Shown here: one piece after another, positions 17,799 to 26,647 of the stretch
Layout: each line of letters opens with the position of its first letter
Position numbering within the stretch: position 1 is the stretch's first letter
From: Planctomycetota bacterium
Lineage (GTDB): Bacteria; Planctomycetota; Planctomycetia; Pirellulales; Thermoguttaceae
Direction: 5' to 3'
Assembly (NCBI GenBank): GCA_030612765.1
Contig: JAUWNG010000003.1
Coordinates: 1-64,000, forward strand
Length of the DNA stretch: 64,000 bases
Translations under genes and position numbers: made by a program
The notes under the pieces: generated by a model
The model's input: the letters and a program-made list of their open reading frames with translations, nothing else
Databases searched by the model: none
What the model was told of the DNA's origin: nothing

Positions 17799-19126
17799 AA
17801 ACGGTCGTAGTTCATCTAACCGCCTCCCGTTTTTTCGGCGGACCGGAACGGCAGATGCTCGAACTGGGAAAGGCCCTGCCGCCGGAGATTCGGTCCGTAT
17901 TCGTCTCGTTTGCGGAAACAGGGCTGTGCCGGGCGTTCATCGAAAAGGTCCGCCAAGACGGTTTCGAGGCACTCGCCCTGCGATACGACACGCCGCGACT
18001 GCTGGCCGCTATGCGGGAACTCATGGGCGTTCTGCGCCGTGCGGGGGCCGACGTCATCTGCTGCCACGGATACAAAGCCGGACTGCTCGGACTCTTGGCA
18101 GCTCGACGGCTCGGAATTCCAGCTATTGCGGTATCGCGAGGTTGGACGGGTGAGAATTTCAAGGTGCGTCTCTACGAGGCCCTCGACCGCCGGGTGCTAC
18201 GCTGGATGGACAAGGTCGTCTGTGTATCGGAAGGCCAAGCCGCGAAGGTTCGCCGGGCAGGTGTTCGCGAGGACAAGATCACGGTGATCCACAACGCGAT
18301 TCGGCCCGAGCGGTTTGGAAACGCCGATCCCGTTTTTCGTGAACAACTGCGGCGGATGTTCGGTGCGGAAAAGTGGTCAGTGGTCAGTGGTCAGTGGTCA
18401 GAGCAGGCAGGCGGCAAATTTCCGACCGGCCCCGACATAATCGTCGGCGCGGCAGGCCGTCTCAGCCCGGAGAAGGGCTTCGATGTTTTGATCGACGCGG
18501 CCGCGGAGGTGCTTAAATGTAGTCGGCACACTCCGTGTGCCGAAACCCGGCAATGTAGTCCGCACACTCCGTGTGCGGTCCCCACTTCCCACGCCCCACT
18601 TCCCACTTCCCACGCCCCTCTTCCGTCGATTGGCTTCGTCCTCTTCGGCGACGGCCCCTTGCGCGAGTCGTTGGCCCGGCAGATTGAGGCCAAGGGACTG
18701 GAAGGCAAGTTCATTCTCGCCGGATTCCGTTCCGACTTGGACCAATTCCTACCGCACTTGGACCTCATGGTGCTCCCTTCCTTTAGCGAGGGCTTGCCGA
18801 ACGTGGCGTTGGAGGCGCTGGCGGCGGGCGTGCCGGTAGTGGCCACCGCCGTCGGCGGCACGCCGGAGGTGGTCGAGGACGGACTGACCGGCTACCTGGT
18901 TCCGCCGGGCGACCCGGCCGCGTTGGCCGAGCGAATGATTTTGGTCCTCTCCGATCGCACAATCCGCACACGATTCGCCGCCCAAGGCCGCGACTCCGTT
19001 GTCCGGCAGTTCTCCTTCAACACACAAGCAACACTGTACCAAGACCTGTTCGATCGTTTGTCGGCCAAAGTAACCACCCTCGCAACCGAGCCGGCACACG
19101 CCACTGAAACCGGCGCCGCATTGTAA
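17795..19126 (+). CDS. Glycosyltransferase family 4 with low-complexity in-frame insertions
   Basis: LTASRFFGGPERQML...GAAGRLSPEKGFDVLIDAA...FSEGLPNVALEALAAGVPVVATAVGGTPEVV; GTG start. Confidence 0.88.
   Translation: MKTVVVHLTASRFFGGPERQMLELGKALPPEIRSVFVSFAETGLCRAFIEKVRQDGFEALALRYDTPRLLAAMRELMGVLRRAGADVICCHGYKAGLLGLLAARRLGIPAIAVSRGWTGENFKVRLYEALDRRVLRWMDKVVCVSEGQAAKVRRAGVREDKITVIHNAIRPERFGNADPVFREQLRRMFGAEKWSVVSGQWSEQAGGKFPTGPDIIVGAAGRLSPEKGFDVLIDAAAEVLKCSRHTPCAETRQCSPHTPCAVPTSHAPLPTSHAPLPSIGFVLFGDGPLRESLARQIEAKGLEGKFILAGFRSDLDQFLPHLDLMVLPSFSEGLPNVALEALAAGVPVVATAVGGTPEVVEDGLTGYLVPPGDPAALAERMILVLSDRTIRTRFAAQGRDSVVRQFSFNTQATLYQDLFDRLSAKVTTLATEPAHATETGAAL
18373..18400 (+). repeat. (GTGGTCA)x4 heptamer array inside the GT4 gene
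   Basis: Four consecutive identical 7-mers. Confidence 0.9.
18516..18615 (+). repeat. Twin CTCCG hairpins plus (CCCACTT/CCCACGC)x5 array inside the GT4 gene
   Basis: CGGCACACTCCGTGTGCCG and CCGCACACTCCGTGTGCGG in a 36-bp period, then five 7-mers. Confidence 0.9.
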
Positions 19127-19278
19127 TGTCATCGCTGCTATTCCCTTCGCCAGAAAGCCTACTGCGGCGTGATGGAATGCGCGGGATTCCATTTCGCGTC
19201 GCATCGAATAGACAAGGATCTGGGATAATTGCAGGAAGAGAGTGTTAAACCGATGCGTAGCCATGGAGGACTGATTTG

Positions 19279-21192
19279 ATGTCGACAATTTTCGGCGTCG
19301 TCGATAGTCACGAAGTACCAAGGGATCTAATCGAGAGAATGGCAGTCACTCAGGGGGAACTGTCCGGCGACCATATCGTGCATCGTGGAACTATGGCGTT
19401 CGGAATAAAGGGGGATACCTATAGCAGCGGCCGTGTTGACGGTTATGGCTGCACCCCCGATCAGCAAATACATGTGGTGTTTTCGGGGGAGATTACTAAC
19501 CGCACCGATATAATTGCAGCCGAACCAGATCATTTACGAGCAACTACCGGCAACGCAGAAATCGTCGCTGTGCTTTTCCAGCAGCAATCCACCCGCTGCA
19601 TGAAACGGCTTAATGGCCAGTTCTGCGCTGCCATTTGGGATGCGACCAGGACACGCTTGCACCTGCTTCTAGACCGCGTGGGCGGAATCAAGAACCTGTA
19701 CTATGCTTGCTCCGACACGGGATTTGCTTTCGGATCCAGATTGGCCTCCCTTCTTGTAGTTCCAGGCATCCGGAGGGAACTGGATATTTCGGCCCTAATC
19801 GACCTCTTTGCCACCGGATATATCCTCCCACCTACAAGCCTGATGAGTAACATTAGGAAGATGCGTCCGGGTGAAGAGGTGGTGTACGAAAAGGGCCAAC
19901 TCTCCACGCGCATTATCGACCGCATCGATTTTTCCTCGCGGAAAGAACCGGCGGATGAGGCTGCCGCACTGGGGCAAATGGAGGAGAAGCTGGTCTCTTC
20001 GCTCAATCGTCTCACCTTAGATCATGCGTCGGAGTCTTGTTTCCTACTTAGCGGCGGCATCGATTCAAGCCTACTCGTAGCTCTGGCGGCTCAGCGCTTA
20101 GGGAGAACGGTTCGCACGTTTTCTGCATCCTTTCCTGGCTCGGACCTTGATGAGAGCAAGTATGCCGGGATAATCGCTAGTGCAAACCAATGCGAGCATC
20201 ATCAAGTGAATCTTGCCGAGCGCCACCTACTTGACAATCTGCCCGAAATTGTGTGGTACTTGGATGAACCGTTCTTGGACTACTCGGCTATTCCGACTTA
20301 TCATCTTTTCAAAGCGGTTCGGTCATTTACGCCGGTCGTAGTTGGTGGTGACGGGCCGGACCACCTTTTCGGCAGATATTACCCGTTGGCTGCGAAGCGA
20401 CATTGTGCGAATCGTGTTGGTCCAGCCGTACGGTTATTGGCTGCGATGCCGGTTGCTTTTATACAAAAAATAGCACGAGTGTCTGGTTGCTCCATTCCGG
20501 AGGCATACCGGGAACTGTTTGTAGTTCCGAACTGGGGTCTAGATCATACCTCGACCATGCTTTCCCTATTTACTCCTGAAGTGTTGCGGTTTGACAGCAG
20601 AATTCCATATTTTGCCCCCCCTAGCCAGTTCAAGGAGTCATTGTTTACCGAAGTCTTTGACTCGGTTTGCACTGTGGATTTCTATGTGGACGGCAGTTTC
20701 GGTGTCTTCTCCAAGGTCGGCAAGATGGCTGAAGCTCACGGCCTAGTGGTACAGGAACCATATCTTGACCGGGAAGTCGCTGATTTCATTGCCAGCTTGC
20801 CGATTTCGCAGAAGGTCAGAGGAACCAAGCTGGATTTTTTGCTCAGCAGGGCTGATTCAAAGTACCTCTTGAAGAATCGATTGGCTCCACAGGTCTTGCC
20901 GCTAGAGATTATCAACAGGAAGAAAGGTGGGTTTACCCCGCCTCTGGAAGGCTGGTTGCGCGAGACGGTCTGCAGCATCCCAGTGGAAAGGATTTTTTGT
21001 CGCAGCATACTCACTGGCGGGGTGTTTAATATTGACTGTATCAAACGGATCCTAGCAGAACATGGCCGTGGACAACGAGATTGGTCCACAATCATCTTCA
21101 TGTTGTTGTGTGTTGACCTATGGACCAGAATGTTTATTGAGTCTAACTGCGAGACACCTCCGCGATGGACTTTGGAACAAGTCTACCAGTGA
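19279..21192 (+). CDS. Asparagine synthase-like protein lacking the N-terminal Cys nucleophile
   Basis: MSTIFGVVD instead of MCGIxG; PP-loop LLSGGIDSSLLVALA; GGDGPDHLFGRY. Confidence 0.88.
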   Translation: MSTIFGVVDSHEVPRDLIERMAVTQGELSGDHIVHRGTMAFGIKGDTYSSGRVDGYGCTPDQQIHVVFSGEITNRTDIIAAEPDHLRATTGNAEIVAVLFQQQSTRCMKRLNGQFCAAIWDATRTRLHLLLDRVGGIKNLYYACSDTGFAFGSRLASLLVVPGIRRELDISALIDLFATGYILPPTSLMSNIRKMRPGEEVVYEKGQLSTRIIDRIDFSSRKEPADEAAALGQMEEKLVSSLNRLTLDHASESCFLLSGGIDSSLLVALAAQRLGRTVRTFSASFPGSDLDESKYAGIIASANQCEHHQVNLAERHLLDNLPEIVWYLDEPFLDYSAIPTYHLFKAVRSFTPVVVGGDGPDHLFGRYYPLAAKRHCANRVGPAVRLLAAMPVAFIQKIARVSGCSIPEAYRELFVVPNWGLDHTSTMLSLFTPEVLRFDSRIPYFAPPSQFKESLFTEVFDSVCTVDFYVDGSFGVFSKVGKMAEAHGLVVQEPYLDREVADFIASLPISQKVRGTKLDFLLSRADSKYLLKNRLAPQVLPLEIINRKKGGFTPPLEGWLRETVCSIPVERIFCRSILTGGVFNIDCIKRILAEHGRGQRDWSTIIFMLLCVDLWTRMFIESNCETPPRWTLEQVYQ

Positions 21193-21251
21193 TCGTTGCT
21201 CCGGCCCCGTCATTTCAGTCCGGTAGAACCTCGGGCGTCCCGATTCTCACT

Positions 21252-22397
21252 ATGCCCCGTCCAATCCGCGTTTGTTTTTTAATCGACAACCTGGAAGTTG
21301 CCGGGACTGAATCCCAACTGTTGGCTTTGATTCATGGCCTGGATCGGACAAAGGTGCAACCTTTTTTGTGTCTGCTGGATGGCCGGAGCGATCTTTCGCG
21401 TTCGCTGGAACCTGCCAATTGCCCGGTACTGCGGTTGGGAGTGCGGTCGTTATGCCGTCCCTCGACACTGGCCAAGGCGTGGCGCTTCGCCCGATTCCTC
21501 CGACGGAACAAGATCGATGTTGTGCATTGCTTCTTTCCCGACAGCACACGGTTCGCGGTTCCCGTTGCACGCTTGGCCGGGGTGCGACGGATCGTGGCGT
21601 CGCGGCGGAATCTGGGCCACTGGATGACTCCCTGGGACCGGCGACTGGCGCGATTCTACCGACGCTGGATCGACGTGACGGTAGCCAATTGCGAAGCCTG
21701 CCGCCGGGCGGTGATCGAGCAGGAAGGGGTTGCCCCGGAGTCCGTCGTCGTGATCCGCAACGGCATCGACCTGGACCGCTTCGCGCGGATCCCCGCCTAC
21801 ACGCCGAGCGTCAACGGCCGGCCGCGCCGCGTGGGCATGGTGGCCAACCTCCGGCCCGTCAAGGCCCCGGACGTCTTCGTCCGCGCGGCGGCGATCGTGT
21901 CCCAATCGCACTCAAACGTTGTCTTTCAGATTGCCGGCTCGGGCGACACCGAGTCCGTCCGCCGGCTCGCCCGCGAGTGTGGAATCGAGAATCGCCTGGA
22001 ACTCCTCGGCCAAGTGCAGGACATCCCGTCATTTCTGGCAGGGCTGGAAATTGCGGTGCTCACGTCCCATTCCGAGGGTCTTTCCAACTCGCTACTGGAA
22101 TACATGGCCGCCGGCCGCCCCATCGTCGCTACAGCGGTGGGTGGAAACATGGAACTTATCGAGCATGGCATTCACGGTCTGCTTGTGCCTCCAGGAGATT
22201 CAGAAGCTGTTGCAAGTGTCGTCAACTGTTTGCTCACCGAACCTGTCCTGGGAGGGATGCTTGGTGCGGCTGCCAGATGTCGTGTGGCCGAGCATTTCGG
22301 CAAAGAAATGTTGTTCAGCAGCTACGAGGGGCTTTATCTGGATATTGTCAGAGGAGATACTTGGCCAATCAGCCGCACAACGAGGCCGGCAGGATGA
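21252..22397 (+). CDS. Glycosyltransferase family 4
   Basis: IDNLEVAGTESQLLALIHGLD...TSHSEGLSNSLLEYMAAGRPIVATAVGGNMELIEHGIHGLLVPPGD. Confidence 0.9.
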   Translation: MPRPIRVCFLIDNLEVAGTESQLLALIHGLDRTKVQPFLCLLDGRSDLSRSLEPANCPVLRLGVRSLCRPSTLAKAWRFARFLRRNKIDVVHCFFPDSTRFAVPVARLAGVRRIVASRRNLGHWMTPWDRRLARFYRRWIDVTVANCEACRRAVIEQEGVAPESVVVIRNGIDLDRFARIPAYTPSVNGRPRRVGMVANLRPVKAPDVFVRAAAIVSQSHSNVVFQIAGSGDTESVRRLARECGIENRLELLGQVQDIPSFLAGLEIAVLTSHSEGLSNSLLEYMAAGRPIVATAVGGNMELIEHGIHGLLVPPGDSEAVASVVNCLLTEPVLGGMLGAAARCRVAEHFGKEMLFSSYEGLYLDIVRGDTWPISRTTRPAG

Positions 22398-23599
22398 TCT
22401 GGCTTCTCGGTGGTTACATGTGGTTGTTCATCCACCGGCCTTTCGAGGTCTGGCCGTGGCTGGGCGAACTGCGCATCGAGCGGATGTACATGATCGCGAC
22501 GATCCTCTACTGGGCCATCTGTGCGGACAAACGCTGGCTGTCGTGTCGTAGCAACGTGCCAGTGTTTCTATTGGCAGGAACCCTTTTTTTGGCTTCGCTG
22601 ACAAGCCCCTACGCCGATTTCGCGTATGTCGAAGACTGGTTCAAGATTCTCGTGTTTTACGTTCTTCTGATTACGTCCATCAAGAACGATCGCGAATTGG
22701 CAATTCTCGTGGCAGCCTTCGTCTGCATTACGGCGCTGTACGAACTCCATTCATTACGGGAATTCTTCTGCGGCCGCTACCAGTACGCAATGGGTGTGAA
22801 ACGCATGGTGGGCGTCGACGTGACCCTCAGTCATCCGAACTCCTTCGGGGCGTCGGTCGTTTATGCGCTGCCGTTTCTCTATCCCGTGTGGCCCTTGTCT
22901 GTGGAAAGATGGGAGAAGCTGGCCGTGGTCGGCGCATTCGCACTGGGCGTTGCTTGTGTCATGCTGACAGGTTCCCGCTCCTCGTTCGTCGGGTTGGTCG
23001 CGTTGGTTGCTGCCGGTGTCCTGATGTCGCGGTACAGGTGGCGAGTCCTGCTCGTGCTGCTCGTTGCAGCCCCGGTCGTCTGGATAAACCTCCGGCCGGA
23101 CCTTCAGAAGCGATATCTTACTATGATTGACCCCTCCTACGGTCCCGCGAGCGCGCAGCAATCGGCAGAAGGAAGGACCAAATCGTTTTGGGAAGGCATG
23201 GAGAACTTCGCCGAGAACCCACTTTTCGGTGCAGGCCTTGGCTTGCATCGCGCCAAGACGGGCATGGCCACACACAACGTCTATAGCGAAGCGATGGGCG
23301 AACTGGGGCTTCCCGGCCTGTTGGTGCTGATCGGATTCGCTTGGGCCTATGCGGCCGACTTCCTGGAGGCCCGCCGGCTGCGCGGCGACGCTTACGAAGT
23401 GGATGAGATCTTCCTGTATCGCATCTGCATTGCGGCAACCGGAACGTGTCTCATGCTATTCCTTCTTGGCTGGGGCGGCCACAACCTGATGCGGTACAAC
23501 TGGCTGTGGTGCGGGGCCTTTGCCGGGGCCGCCGTCCACTTCCTGCGGCAAAGAGTTTGCGACCGAAAGGAAGATAACTATGAAGACATCCACGCTTAA
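22394..23599 (+). CDS. O-antigen ligase / Wzy-like membrane protein
   Basis: Hydrophobic segments; TLSHPNSFGASVVYALPFL, LTGSRSSFVGLVALV, NPLFGAGLG, ATHNVYSEAMGELGLPGLL. Confidence 0.85.
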   Translation: MIWLLGGYMWLFIHRPFEVWPWLGELRIERMYMIATILYWAICADKRWLSCRSNVPVFLLAGTLFLASLTSPYADFAYVEDWFKILVFYVLLITSIKNDRELAILVAAFVCITALYELHSLREFFCGRYQYAMGVKRMVGVDVTLSHPNSFGASVVYALPFLYPVWPLSVERWEKLAVVGAFALGVACVMLTGSRSSFVGLVALVAAGVLMSRYRWRVLLVLLVAAPVVWINLRPDLQKRYLTMIDPSYGPASAQQSAEGRTKSFWEGMENFAENPLFGAGLGLHRAKTGMATHNVYSEAMGELGLPGLLVLIGFAWAYAADFLEARRLRGDAYEVDEIFLYRICIAATGTCLMLFLLGWGGHNLMRYNWLWCGAFAGAAVHFLRQRVCDRKEDNYEDIHA

Positions 23600-24617
23600 G
23601 GACTTCGGCTGGGGCTCAAGCATTGGGAGTGCGCTCAATCACCTCTCGCGCCACGGAGGCAGCTTGATACGGCACATGACCGCGGCACGGCTAACAAACC
23701 TGGCGTGTCTGTCGGCCGAGCTTGCGTTGCGTCGAACCGTTGTCCGTTCGAGGCCGGTCATTATCAAGATCGAGCCGACTAATATGTGCAACTTCAGGTG
23801 CCCTGGCTGTCGTACGGGCAGCGGCGAGGACACGTCGCCGAGAGGAATGATGAAGTACGAGGACTTCGCCAAGATTATTGATCGGGTCCATCGGCATGCC
23901 CTGAAGGTCGTTTTGTACATGTGGGGAGAGCCGCTTATCAACAAAGACATCTTCCGCATGATCGAGTATGCGAGAGAGAAGAATCTGGCGGTGCAGATTT
24001 CATCGAATATGAACGTGTTCCGCGACTCCTATGCCGAGAGAATCGTCGAATCGGGGTTGGAGCATCTCATCGTGGCCATGGACGGGGTGTCGCAAGAGGT
24101 GTACGAAACCTATCGCGTCGGAGGCGATATCCAGAAAGTGATTACCAACGTCGGCAACATTCTTCGGGTGCGAAAAGCAATGAAACGCAGGTTCCCCACG
24201 GTCGAATTGCAGTACATTGTGTTTCCACACAACCGGCATGAGATTCCAGCCGCCCAAGATTTGGCAGGACGCCTGGGAGTGGATCGGATGACGATTATCG
24301 ACAGCACCGTCAACACCGACAAGAAGAATGTTAGGTTGCGAAACGACAAACCAGCAGCTCCCGACAAGTGCAACGCTCTTTGGTCTTTGGCGTGCTTCAA
24401 CTGGGACGGCAGCTTCTCGCCGTGTTGCGACTCCGTTGACGATAGCTTCGGAAATATTTTCGAGCAAGAACTGGATGAACTCTGGAACAATACAAAGATG
24501 CAGGTGTCCCGATCCTTGCACACAAACCGCCCGATCCTCGACGGCCCGCCAACCAAGTGCAGCCGGTGCCGAATCTACGGGAATTATGTGACATTCGCCG
24601 ACGAAGTGAACCAGTAA
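23580..24617 (+). CDS. Radical SAM protein with SPASM-like C-terminus
   Basis: KIEPTNMCNFRCPGCRTG (CxxxCxxC-type); ACFNWDGSFSPCCDSVDDSFGNIFEQELDELWN. Confidence 0.88.
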   Translation: MKTSTLKDFGWGSSIGSALNHLSRHGGSLIRHMTAARLTNLACLSAELALRRTVVRSRPVIIKIEPTNMCNFRCPGCRTGSGEDTSPRGMMKYEDFAKIIDRVHRHALKVVLYMWGEPLINKDIFRMIEYAREKNLAVQISSNMNVFRDSYAERIVESGLEHLIVAMDGVSQEVYETYRVGGDIQKVITNVGNILRVRKAMKRRFPTVELQYIVFPHNRHEIPAAQDLAGRLGVDRMTIIDSTVNTDKKNVRLRNDKPAAPDKCNALWSLACFNWDGSFSPCCDSVDDSFGNIFEQELDELWNNTKMQVSRSLHTNRPILDGPPTKCSRCRIYGNYVTFADEVNQ

Positions 24618-24654
24618 TGCCATCCACGAAGCTGCAATAGGAAAGGGTGTCGCG

Positions 24655-25815
24655 ATGAGAGACGGAGTTCCAGCCGACGATCGGCGCGTGCTAGTTGTCA
24701 TCCGCTGGCCGGTTGGTGGACAGAAAACCTATCTTCGCTACAACTACCCAGCGCTTCTACGGGCAGGATATCGTTTTACGTTTGTTGGCCCGGGCGATGA
24801 TTGGTTTCGTGAAATGGCAAAGGAGTTCAAATCATGGGATGGTAGCGAATTCATTGAAGCGCCAGTCCACGGAAATTCATGCAAGTTGCGCCCTACAGTT
24901 CGGCACGCGTTGCGTCACAATCGGTTCGCGCTGATGCATTCAAACGGCCTGACTGCCGGCGTCCATGCGGTTCTCGCAAATATTGGAATCGGTGTTCCGC
25001 ACGTCATGACCCTGCATGACGTCATCCGTGCCGATCAGTTTCCGGGCGTTTTTGGCCGAGTCAAGCGTCGAGCGCTCGCGGAAGTTCTCCGTCGCGCGAC
25101 TGCCTTGATTGCTGTGGGAGACGATTGCCGCGAAAATCATTTGGAGTATTTTCCCGCGTCGGGACGAGGTCCGTGTCGAATTGTCACGATTCATAACGGA
25201 ATTGATGTCGAACGATTTTCTGAGCAGTCCCCGAGTTCCATCGAGCCACTTCGGCGTCGTTTGAATCTTGGCGAGGACGTCTTTCTAATGGGTTTTCTCG
25301 GCCGCTTCATGCCGCAAAAAGGGTTTTTGGTGCTCATTGACGCGTTGAATTGGCTCCTAGAAAATGGCATCGAGAAGGAATGCCATCTTGTGGCGGTGGG
25401 ATCGGACGACTGTTTGGGGAGATATCGGCGTGAGGTCAACCGCCGCCCACGACTTTCCGGTCGGGTTTCCTTTGTGGCACACGTGCCCGATGCAGCACCG
25501 ATCATCCGCGAACTCGATTTGATGGTCATGCCGTCGCTCTGGGAGGCTTACGGGTTACTTGCCGCTGAAGCACTGGTTTTAGGAATCCCGGTTGTGGGTT
25601 CTAATTGCATCGGTCTGCGCGAAGTCCTGCAAGGCACACCGTCCTTGACGCCGCCTGCCGGCGACGCCATAGCCTTGGCGGGGGCGTTGCTCAAGGCAAT
25701 AAACTCGCCGTGGAACGCCGAGGCTCGTGCATATCAGCCTTTGGCGAGGCAACGATTTGATGTGGCGGAGAGCGCGTTGCGCCTTCGGCGGCTATTCGAT
25801 GAATGTCTGTGTTGA
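24655..25815 (+). CDS. Glycosyltransferase family 4
   Basis: ALIAVGDDCRENHLEYF...VTIHNGIDVERF...GFLGRFMPQKGFLVLIDAL...MPSLWEAYGLLAAEALVLGIPVVGSN. Confidence 0.88.
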   Translation: MRDGVPADDRRVLVVIRWPVGGQKTYLRYNYPALLRAGYRFTFVGPGDDWFREMAKEFKSWDGSEFIEAPVHGNSCKLRPTVRHALRHNRFALMHSNGLTAGVHAVLANIGIGVPHVMTLHDVIRADQFPGVFGRVKRRALAEVLRRATALIAVGDDCRENHLEYFPASGRGPCRIVTIHNGIDVERFSEQSPSSIEPLRRRLNLGEDVFLMGFLGRFMPQKGFLVLIDALNWLLENGIEKECHLVAVGSDDCLGRYRREVNRRPRLSGRVSFVAHVPDAAPIIRELDLMVMPSLWEAYGLLAAEALVLGIPVVGSNCIGLREVLQGTPSLTPPAGDAIALAGALLKAINSPWNAEARAYQPLARQRFDVAESALRLRRLFDECLC

Positions 25816-25878
25816 GATGACCATTGCCCCGACCGGCATTACTTCCTCGATAGTCCTAGCCTTACAAGGATCGCTTCA

Positions 25879-26616
25879 ATGAAACCGATACCCGGCCTAG
25901 ACGGTTCCCGACGGCTAAATCCGCGAATATGGGATTACAACTGGTATCAGCTTCGCTTGATCCGCCGCGCTATCGAACACACCTTGTCCGTTGCACTCAA
26001 ACCTGACAAGTCTACAGTGGCAATCGATCTCGGATGCGGGGAACGACCGTACGAACCGCTCCTCTCCGATCAGGTCGCCCGGTATGTGGGCGTCGATCTC
26101 ATCGGGAATCCAAGAGCCGACGTGACGTTCGCCCCAGGGGAGCAGGTGCCGATGGAGGACGGTTGCGCGGATCTCGTCCTTTCATCCCAGGTACTGGAGC
26201 ACGTACTGGACGTAGACGCGTATTTGTTGGAATGCCGCCGCCTGCTTAAACCTGGCGGGCTTCTCCTACTGTCTACGCACGGATTCTGGGTGTACCATCC
26301 TTATCCGGTGGATGTCCGGCGATGGACTTGTTGGGGCCTGAAGTATGAGTTGGAGAGGCACGGGTTTCACGTTGAAGAACAAGTGGGCTGCATGGGCCCC
26401 CTCGCGTACACCACGCAGTTGCGACTACAATTGATTAGAGGAGTGCTTTGGCAAGTCGGACGCGGAATGATCCCCCTTATTGGCTTGCTCAGTATTTGCG
26501 CACAGGTTTGCATGATGTTGGAGGACTGGATTACGCCGCGAAAGGTGCGGCGTGAAAACTCGGCGGTCTATGTGGTAGCCGCTCGCAAGACGGCAGATTC
26601 TTCAATAACTCCATGA
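25879..26616 (+). CDS. Class I SAM methyltransferase
   Basis: TVAIDLGCGERPYEPLLSDQVARYVGVDL...DLVLSSQVLEHVLDVDAYLLECRRLLKPGGLLLLSTHG. Confidence 0.88.
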   Translation: MKPIPGLDGSRRLNPRIWDYNWYQLRLIRRAIEHTLSVALKPDKSTVAIDLGCGERPYEPLLSDQVARYVGVDLIGNPRADVTFAPGEQVPMEDGCADLVLSSQVLEHVLDVDAYLLECRRLLKPGGLLLLSTHGFWVYHPYPVDVRRWTCWGLKYELERHGFHVEEQVGCMGPLAYTTQLRLQLIRGVLWQVGRGMIPLIGLLSICAQVCMMLEDWITPRKVRRENSAVYVVAARKTADSSITP

Positions 26617-26647
26617 TCTTCGCGGTCTCCGACAGCAACCGAACGAC

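Noticed and set aside
21368-22393. N-terminal 342 codons of the 743-aa ORF containing the O-antigen ligase-like gene
   Set aside because: Overlaps the GT4 gene in another frame; true start most likely ATG at 22394.
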